Shown: positions 5,891 through 10,904 of the stretch, piece by piece
Position numbering within the stretch: position 1 is the first letter of the stretch
Layout: every line of letters begins with the position of its first letter
DNA from: Subdoligranulum variabile
Lineage (GTDB): Bacteria; Bacillota; Clostridia; Oscillospirales; Ruminococcaceae
Length of the DNA: 13,155 bases
Assembly (NCBI GenBank): GCA_004552305.1
Contig: SFOX01000037.1
Location: 1 to 13,155, forward strand
Reading direction: 5' to 3'
The notes under the pieces: generated by a model
What the model saw: the letters and a program-made list of their open reading frames with translations, nothing else
What the model was told of the DNA's origin: nothing
Database searches by the model: none
Program-made: the position numbers and the translations under genes

Positions 5891-6977
5891 GGTCGGCGGG
5901 GGTAAAGCCGTAGAAGGTGGAATAGAAGGTATCTGCGGCGGTCACATAGCCCTGCTCGGTGACGGTTTCGGGGTGCAGAACGCTGGCGAGGTACCAGCTG
6001 CCCAGAAAGCTGCCGGGAACGGGGGAGTCCACAGCCTCAACGGCGTGGGGCAGCTGATAGACGTGACCGTCCTGGACGGCCTTGCAGTCGGCGAGGGCGG
6101 CATCCTGCAGAACGTCCTCCACCGTGTAGGAAGCATCGGACGCAAGGACAATGTAGTCGGGGTTCCATGCCAGCAGCTGCTCGTAGGAAACCTCACTCCA
6201 GTAGGTGTCGGTGACATCGGCGGCAACGTTGGTGCCGTTGGCGTTTTCGATCAGGGTGTTCTGGTACATGGAAGGACCGGCGGTTTCCAGCACACTGCTG
6301 TTGCCGGCAAGATACACGGAGGGTGCCTCGGTGCCGGAAACGGCAGCGGACAGCGCGGTCAGTGAGTCGGTGATGTGGTTTTTCAGGGCTTCGCCGGCGG
6401 CGACGGTGTTGGTTGCCTTGGCAAGCAGATCCACGGCGTCAAACAGCTTGGACTGATCTTCGGGCTTGACAGCCAGCACGGTCAGACCCAGCTCCTCCAT
6501 AGCGGGGATGGAATCCTTCAGCTTGGCAGGCACGATGACGAGATCCGGCTGCAGGGCGGCGCAGCCCTCCAGATCAAATTCCTTGGCGGTGCCGATGCTG
6601 GGCAGCTCCTGAATTTCGGGCGCGGACAGGGTGTACAGGCTGCGCTTGGCAGCCTTGGCTTCAACGCCGACCAACTCATCCTTGACACCGAGGGCAATCA
6701 GCAGGCTGGTGGAGATGTAATAGCCGCTGGCAAGGGTCTTAGGCTCGGACTCGATGGTGACCTCACGACCCAGCTGGTCGGTGACGGTCAGGGGATAGGT
6801 GACGGCAGCGTCAGCAGCGGTTTCCGCAGCAGAAGAAGCCCCGCTCTCGACGACGCTCTCAGAAACGGAAGCACTTTCGGCAGCGCTCTCGGAAGAAGCG
6901 GGGGCGGTGCCGCAGGCGGTCAGGGACAGGCTGAGAGCAGCGGCGAGCAGCAGGGATGTGATTTTGGTCAATTTCAT
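5883..6977 (-). CDS. Substrate-binding lipoprotein of a FecB/BtuF/MolA-type ABC importer
   Basis: A 364-residue protein. It has a lipoprotein signal: 'MKLT', a hydrophobic stretch, and lipobox LTAC with Cys22. A Ser/Ala/Glu-rich linker (about 23-58) lets the mature domain stand off the membrane. From residue 60 it is a helical-backbone (cluster A-III, Peripla_BP_2) binding protein: 'YPLTVTDQLGREVTIESEPK' near the start, then 'ALGVKDELVGVEAKA', 'LEGCAALQPDLVIVPAK', and 'WNPDYIVLASDAS' in the second lobe. ATG 6977 has an AGAGGAAA site just upstream and directly precedes the signal peptide. Reading on to an earlier start at 7154 would add a non-signal extension across the promoter region, so it is rejected. 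This is the first gene of the minus-strand operon. The ligand cannot be read from the sequence. Molybdate/tungstate is inferred from the linked regulator, cofactor enzyme and hydroxylase, with ferric siderophore or haem as the alternative. Confidence 0.9.
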   Translation of the reverse strand: MKLTKITSLLLAAALSLSLTACGTAPASSESAAESASVSESVVESGASSAAETAADAAVTYPLTVTDQLGREVTIESEPKTLASGYYISTSLLIALGVKDELVGVEAKAAKRSLYTLSAPEIQELPSIGTAKEFDLEGCAALQPDLVIVPAKLKDSIPAMEELGLTVLAVKPEDQSKLFDAVDLLAKATNTVAAGEALKNHITDSLTALSAAVSGTEAPSVYLAGNSSVLETAGPSMYQNTLIENANGTNVAADVTDTYWSEVSYEQLLAWNPDYIVLASDASYTVEDVLQDAALADCKAVQDGHVYQLPHAVEAVDSPVPGSFLGSWYLASVLHPETVTEQGYVTAADTFYSTFYGFTPADHD

Positions 6978-7015
6978 ACGAATTTCCTCTCGATTTTCAG
7001 AATGTTCAAAAAATA

Positions 7016-7039
7016 CGTTGTGTTTTTTAAACAACAACG
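7016..7039. promoter_or_regulatory. Inverted repeat at the start of the importer transcript, candidate ModE-type operator
   Basis: A 24-bp dyad with ends CGTTGT (7016-7021) and ACAACG (7034-7039). The two arms pair further inward (TGTTT with AAACA) with one bulged A. It begins about 3 bases downstream of the -10 of the importer promoter, so it would overlap the transcription start. The outer half-sites CGTT...AACG and the overall length recall the E. coli ModE operator (CGTTAT...ATAACG type). This is a resemblance only, and there is no second copy to confirm it. In RNA it could also form a small 5' hairpin. Confidence 0.45.
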
Positions 7040-7041
7040 GA

Positions 7042-7070
7042 ATTATAGCAGATTTTGTGGTAAAATAAAA
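7042..7070 (-). promoter_or_regulatory. Promoter of the importer/ModE/MocA operon
   Basis: On the minus strand, TATAAT (7047-7042) is preceded by TGC, giving a perfect extended -10. The -35 position 17 bases upstream is weak (TTTTAT, 7070-7065). The expected transcription start is near 7035, leaving a 5' leader of about 58 bases before the lipoprotein gene. It overlaps the oppositely oriented hydroxylase promoter. Confidence 0.65.
7058..7066 (+). promoter_or_regulatory. Probable promoter of the hydroxylase operon (extended -10)
   Basis: TGG TAAAAT (7058-7066) fits an extended -10, with no good -35 (7038-7043 is CGGAAT). Transcription would start near 7073, giving a leader of about 59 bases that includes the 7079-7110 inverted repeat. 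A weaker alternative pairs TTGTGG (7055-7060) with TGTAAA (7079-7084). The dependence on an extended -10 without a -35 would suit an activated or tightly repressed promoter. Confidence 0.45.
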
Positions 7071-7078
7071 GAGTAGAC

Positions 7079-7110
7079 TGTAAAAATGGGAAAACTGTCC
7101 ATTTTTTACA
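7079..7110. promoter_or_regulatory. Inverted repeat in the leader of the hydroxylase operon
   Basis: The arms TGTAAAAATGG (7079-7089) and CCATTTTTTACA (7099-7110) are complementary apart from one extra A/T, around a 9-base centre. It ends 7 bases before the GGGAG ribosome site (7118-7122) of the first hydroxylase gene. It may be an operator placed just downstream of the transcription start, or an RNA hairpin that affects translation or attenuates transcription. It lacks a GC-rich stem, so it is not a strong intrinsic terminator. Confidence 0.55.
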
Positions 7111-7131
7111 CCGAAAAGGGAGCAACTTTTT

Positions 7132-7890
7132 ATGATGACGATACGAGAATACAAAAAAACCGAAAGTCTGGAGGAAGCCTATCAGCTCAACCAGAAAAAA
7201 GCAAACCGCATCATCGGCGGTATGCTGTGGCTGAAAATGGAAAAAATCAACGTAGGTACCGCCATTGACCTGTCGGGTCTGGGGCTGGACACCATCGAGG
7301 AAACCGAGCAGGAATTTCGCATCGGCGCGATGGTGACCCTGCGTATGCTGGAGCAGCATCCCGGGTTTCATGCCTACACAAACGGCGCGGCGCGCGAGGC
7401 GGTGCGCCACATTGTGGGCGTGCAGTTCCGTAACCTTGCCACCGTGGGCGGCAGCGTGTACGGGCGGTTCGGTTTTTCTGACGTGCTGACGCTGCTGCTG
7501 GCAATGCAGACCGATGTCGAGCTGTACAAGGGCGGCATCGTGCCACTGGCAGAGTTTGTAAAAATGCCCTACGACCGTGATATTCTGGTGCGGATCATTG
7601 TACATAAGGAAAAAGCAGCTTTCTGCTACCGTTCGGTGCGCCCAACCAAAACGGACTTCCCGGCGCTGACCTGCTGTGCAGCGCGCACCGAGGATGGGCA
7701 GTACCGCTTTGCCGTGGGTGCCAGACCAATGCCCGCTGTGCTGGTATGCCCGACCTGCGCTGTGCAGGATATGCCCGCCGCTGTGCAGCAGGCAGTGACC
7801 ACCGGCAGCAACATCCGCGGCAGTGCCGCGTACCGCCGCCATCTGACCGGCGTGTTGGTCAAGCGCTGCATCGAACAGCTGGAGCAGTAA
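7132..7890 (+). CDS. Xanthine dehydrogenase family FAD-binding subunit
   Basis: A 252-residue protein of the FAD-binding molybdopterin dehydrogenase family (CoxM/XdhB type), which passes electrons from the iron-sulfur subunit to NAD+ or another acceptor. The first FAD-binding loop is 'IIGGMLWLK' (27-35). The second is 'NLATVGGSV' (101-109), matching the usual ATIGGN. The CO-dehydrogenase-flavoprotein C-terminal-like domain follows from about residue 150, ending in 'RRHLTGVLVKR' (237-247), a common family ending. It is shorter than most XdhB proteins (about 290 residues). The 'FGFSDVLTLLLAMQ' segment replaces the more usual PxADLxPAL. ATG 7132 follows GGGAG (7118-7122). ATG 7135 is an equally possible start. 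It is the first of three hydroxylase genes in the order FAD, [2Fe-2S], Mo and is followed after 12 bases by the next gene. Confidence 0.9.
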   Translation: MMTIREYKKTESLEEAYQLNQKKANRIIGGMLWLKMEKINVGTAIDLSGLGLDTIEETEQEFRIGAMVTLRMLEQHPGFHAYTNGAAREAVRHIVGVQFRNLATVGGSVYGRFGFSDVLTLLLAMQTDVELYKGGIVPLAEFVKMPYDRDILVRIIVHKEKAAFCYRSVRPTKTDFPALTCCAARTEDGQYRFAVGARPMPAVLVCPTCAVQDMPAAVQQAVTTGSNIRGSAAYRRHLTGVLVKRCIEQLEQ

Positions 7891-7902
7891 GGAGAAAGAC
7901 AG

Positions 7903-8373
7903 ATGACGATCCAATTTACCCTGAACCATAAAAAAGTTTCCGCCGAAATCAGCCCCGACACCGTTTTGTATGATCTGGTGCGCAGCCTTGGCTGTGCCAG
8001 CGTCAAGTGCGGGTGCGAAACCTCCAACTGCGGGCTGTGTACGGTGTTTCTGGATGATGTGCCGGTATTGTCCTGCTCCGTTCTGGCGGCGCGTGCGGAC
8101 GGGCGCTGTGTTACGACGCTGGAGGGTCTGCAGCAGGAGGCTGCCGAGTTCGGCGCCTTTATTGCCGACCAAGGCGCGGAGCAGTGCGGCTTCTGCAATC
8201 CCGGCTTTATTATGAACGCGCTGGCGCTTTTCCGCCAGAACCCCGACCCCGGCGAGGACGAGATCAAGGAATATCTGGCAGGCAACCTCTGCCGCTGCTC
8301 CGGCTATGAGGGGCAGCTGCGCGGCATACAGAACTTCCTTGCGTGGAAAAAGCAGAAGGAGGTCGCCCAATGA
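7903..8373 (+). CDS. Xanthine dehydrogenase family [2Fe-2S] subunit
   Basis: A 156-residue protein, normal length for CoxS/XdhC-type small subunits. The N-terminal plant-ferredoxin-like cluster is ligated by Cys38, Cys43, Cys46 and Cys58 (CETSNCGLC...C). The second, helical-domain cluster uses Cys95, Cys98, Cys130 and Cys132 (CGFCNPG...GNLCRCSGY). All eight ligands are present. An additional Cys36 sits where a non-cysteine residue is usual. The subunit relays electrons from the molybdenum site to FAD. GGAG (7891-7894) lies 8 bases before the ATG. The stop overlaps the next start by 4 bases (ATGA at 8370-8373), so production is coupled to the large subunit. Confidence 0.95.
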   Translation: MTIQFTLNHKKVSAEISPDTVLYDLVRSLGCASVKCGCETSNCGLCTVFLDDVPVLSCSVLAARADGRCVTTLEGLQQEAAEFGAFIADQGAEQCGFCNPGFIMNALALFRQNPDPGEDEIKEYLAGNLCRCSGYEGQLRGIQNFLAWKKQKEVAQ

Positions 8374-10661
8374 AAACCGTAAACCAATCCGTCCGCAAAA
8401 AGGACGCCATGCAGCTGGTGACCGGGCAGCCGGTGTATCTGGACGATATCGCCCCCAAGGACTGCCTGACCGTCAAGCTGCTGCGCTCGCCCCACGCAAA
8501 CGCCATAATTCAAAGCATAGATACCTCCCGCGCCATGCTGGTGCCGGGCATGGAGGCAGTGTTTACCTGGCAGGACGTTGACCAGAACGGTCGCCGCTAC
8601 ACCCAAGCCGGGCAGACGTACCCCGAACCCAGCCCCTACGACCGGCTGGTGCTGGACCGCCATGTGCGCTTTGTGGGCGATGTTGTCGCCATTCTGGCGG
8701 GCAAGGACGAAAAAACCGTAGAAAAGGCGATGAAGCTTATCAAAGTCGAGTATGAGGTGCTGGAGCCGGTGCTGGATTTCCGCACGGCAAAGGATAACCC
8801 CGTGCTGGTTCACCCCGAAAACAACTGGGAGAGCCTGTGTCCCGTGGGTGCCGACAACAAGCGCAACCTCTGCGCGCATGAGGAAACCGGCAGCGGCGAT
8901 GTGGACGCTGTGCTGCAGGGCTGCGATGTTGTAATTGACCGTGTGTATCACACCAAGGCGTGCCAGCAGGCGATGATGGAAACCTTCCGCACCTATTGCA
9001 GCATTGATGCCTACGGGCGGCTGAACGTACTCAGCTCGACGCAGATCGTTTTCCACTGCCGCCGCATTCTGGCAAACGCCCTGCATATTCCCAAGAGTAT
9101 GATCCGTGTCAGCAAGCCCCGCATCGGCGGCGGCTTTGGCGCCAAGCAGACCTCCGTGTGCGAGGTCTACCCGGCGTTTGTCACATGGATGACCAAAAAG
9201 CCCAGTAAACTGATTTTTACCCGCCGCGAAAGTATGACCGCCTCGACCCCGCGCCATGAGATGGAAATGCACGTTCGTCTGGGTGCCGACAAAAACGGCA
9301 TCGTCAAGGCAATCGACCTGTACACCCTGTCCAACACGGGTGCCTACGGTGAGCATGGTCCTACGACGGTGGGCTTGTCCGGGCATAAGTCGATCCCGCT
9401 GTACGGCAAGGCGGAGGCATTCCGCTTTACCTACGATGTGGTGTATACCAATCATATGTCGGCGGGTGCGTACCGCGGCTACGGTGCCACGCAGGGACTG
9501 TTTGCAGTGGAATCCGCCGTCAACGAGCTGGCTGCCAAGCTGAACATTGACCCCATCGCGCTGCGCCTGCGCAACATTGTAAAAGAGGGCGAGGTCATGC
9601 CCGCCTACTACAACCAGCTGAACACCAGCTGCGCGTTGGATCGCTGCATCGAAAACGTCAAGCGCCGAATCGACTGGGATAACAAGTACCCCATGCGGGT
9701 GTTGCCCAATGGCAAGATCCGCTCGGTCGGTATGGGTATGGCGATGCAAGGCTCCGGCATTACGTCGGTGGACGTGGGCAGTGCTGCGCTGAAAATCAAC
9801 GACGATGGCTTTTACACGCTGCGGATCGGCGCTGCCGATATGGGTACCGGCTGCGATACCATTTTGGCGCAGATTGCCGCTGAGGTGCTGGAATGCCCGC
9901 TGGAGAATATTACCGTGCTGGCGGCGGATACCGATTCCTCGCCCTACGATTCCGGATCCTATGCGTCCAGCACGACCTATGTTACCGGCAAGGCCGTGGA
10001 AATGTGCGCCAAGCAGCTGATCGAAAAGCTTTGCGAACAGGCAGCGCAGATGCTTGGGGTCCATGCCGACACCCTGCAGTTTGCGGGGGACAGGGTAGAA
10101 ACCGCTGACGGGCAAAAGTCGGTATCGCTGACGGAAATTGCCGTTGCCGGTCAGTGCGGCGCCAACACGGCGTTGGAGGCGGCTGTGACCCACAGCTCGG
10201 AGCTGTCGCCCCCGCCGTTTATGGTCGGCGCTGCCGAGCTGGAAATCGACCCCGAAACCGGAGAAACGCAGGTTATCGACTTCGTTTCTGCCGTTGACTG
10301 CGGCACCCCGGTCAACCCGAACCTTGCGCGCGTGCAGGCGGAGGGCGGCATTTTGCAGGGCATCGGTATGGCACTGACCGAAAATGTCACCTACAACGCC
10401 AAGGGAGAGCCAATCGAAAGCTCGCTGATGCAGTATAAGATTCCCACCCGCGCCGATATCGGACATATCCGCGTCGAGTTTGAGAGCAGCTACGAGGAAA
10501 GCGGTCCCTTCGGCGCCAAGTCTATCGGCGAGGTCGTGATCAACACTCCGCTGCCCGCCATAGCGGATGCCGTGGCAAACGCCACCGGTCACCGCTTCTA
10601 TGAGCTGCCCATCACCCCGGAGCAGATCGCCATGGCGTGCTTACATCGGGACGCAAAATAA
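8370..10661 (+). CDS. Xanthine dehydrogenase family molybdopterin-binding catalytic subunit
   Basis: A 763-residue protein with the aldehyde oxidase/xanthine dehydrogenase a/b-hammerhead domain (about 15-135) and the molybdopterin-binding domains (about 150-750). Cofactor and active-site segments visible are GGGFGAKQ (253-260), 'GAYRGYGATQ' (366-375), 'GMGMAMQGSG' (454-463), 'SYASSTTYVTGKAV' (530-543), 'DCGTPVNPNLARVQAEGG' (643-660) and 'GAKSIGEVV' (715-723), whose Glu721 occupies the catalytic base position of the family. Start ATG 8370 has AAGGAGG (8356-8362) 7 bases upstream and overlaps the previous stop. An in-frame GTG at 8343 lacks a comparable site. The enzyme hydroxylates an N-heterocycle or aldehyde using water. 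Xanthine/hypoxanthine is the default guess, but the motifs alone do not fix the substrate. Selenium-dependent relatives look similar. The neighbouring MocA domain implies the cytosine dinucleotide cofactor. Confidence 0.95.
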   Translation: MKTVNQSVRKKDAMQLVTGQPVYLDDIAPKDCLTVKLLRSPHANAIIQSIDTSRAMLVPGMEAVFTWQDVDQNGRRYTQAGQTYPEPSPYDRLVLDRHVRFVGDVVAILAGKDEKTVEKAMKLIKVEYEVLEPVLDFRTAKDNPVLVHPENNWESLCPVGADNKRNLCAHEETGSGDVDAVLQGCDVVIDRVYHTKACQQAMMETFRTYCSIDAYGRLNVLSSTQIVFHCRRILANALHIPKSMIRVSKPRIGGGFGAKQTSVCEVYPAFVTWMTKKPSKLIFTRRESMTASTPRHEMEMHVRLGADKNGIVKAIDLYTLSNTGAYGEHGPTTVGLSGHKSIPLYGKAEAFRFTYDVVYTNHMSAGAYRGYGATQGLFAVESAVNELAAKLNIDPIALRLRNIVKEGEVMPAYYNQLNTSCALDRCIENVKRRIDWDNKYPMRVLPNGKIRSVGMGMAMQGSGITSVDVGSAALKINDDGFYTLRIGAADMGTGCDTILAQIAAEVLECPLENITVLAADTDSSPYDSGSYASSTTYVTGKAVEMCAKQLIEKLCEQAAQMLGVHADTLQFAGDRVETADGQKSVSLTEIAVAGQCGANTALEAAVTHSSELSPPPFMVGAAELEIDPETGETQVIDFVSAVDCGTPVNPNLARVQAEGGILQGIGMALTENVTYNAKGEPIESSLMQYKIPTRADIGHIRVEFESSYEESGPFGAKSIGEVVINTPLPAIADAVANATGHRFYELPITPEQIAMACLHRDAK

Positions 10662-10672
10662 CGATAAATAAA

Positions 10673-10721
10673 AGAAAAACGGATGGTTGGATTTTTGGCA
10701 AATCCAACTATCCGTTTTCTC
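10673..10721 (+). terminator. Terminator of the hydroxylase operon
   Basis: A long stem: GAAAA(A)CGGATgGTTGGATTT (10674-10694) pairs with AAATCCAACtATCCGTTTTC (10700-10719) around a 5-base loop, with one internal mismatch. It lies 11 bases after the stop of the catalytic subunit gene. The 3' arm ends in TTTTCTCTT, an imperfect U tract. It insulates the hydroxylase operon from the sensor gene downstream. Confidence 0.8.
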
Positions 10722-10790
10722 TTGGCGTATCCATACAAAAAGGGCAAAAAATTTGTAAAAAATAGCGGGATCGGATTGCGTCAAAAAACC

Positions 10791-10819
10791 TTGCAACAGG
10801 CAGGGCAGAATGGTATCAT
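10791..10819 (+). promoter_or_regulatory. Promoter of the tandem solute-binding sensor gene
   Basis: TTGCAA (10791-10796) is separated by exactly 17 bases from TATCAT (10814-10819), which is itself preceded by TGG (extended -10). The start would be near 10826, giving a leader of about 79 bases. The remaining space (10722-10904) is AT-rich and shows no other gene. An AGGAGAG ribosome site (10891-10897) precedes the ATG at 10905. Confidence 0.65.
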
Positions 10820-10904
10820 TACAATATACAATAATTGTGATCGGAAAGACAAAAAATTGCGCATAACAGCTGTCAACGCGGCTGATTATGAGGAGAGATA
10901 GCAT

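Noticed and set aside
7016..7110. A molybdenum-cofactor (Moco) riboswitch between the divergent operons
   Set aside because: The known Moco RNA is well over 100 nucleotides with several conserved stems. The leaders here are only about 58 bases, each with one simple hairpin.
6978..7154. An upstream in-frame start extending the binding lipoprotein by about 59 residues
   Set aside because: The extension would cover the promoter and inverted repeats and place the signal peptide internally. ATG 6977 has a good ribosome site directly before the lipoprotein signal.
8343..8369. GTG 8343 as start of the catalytic subunit
   Set aside because: AAGGAGG at 8356-8362 is positioned for ATG 8370, and the ATGA overlap with the previous stop is the usual coupling arrangement.
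8304..10592. A 762-codon open frame antisense to the hydroxylase catalytic subunit
   Set aside because: It mirrors a clear, motif-complete gene on the other strand in GC-rich DNA. It has a His/Gly/Arg-rich composition with no recognisable domain and no credible ribosome site, so it is a shadow frame.
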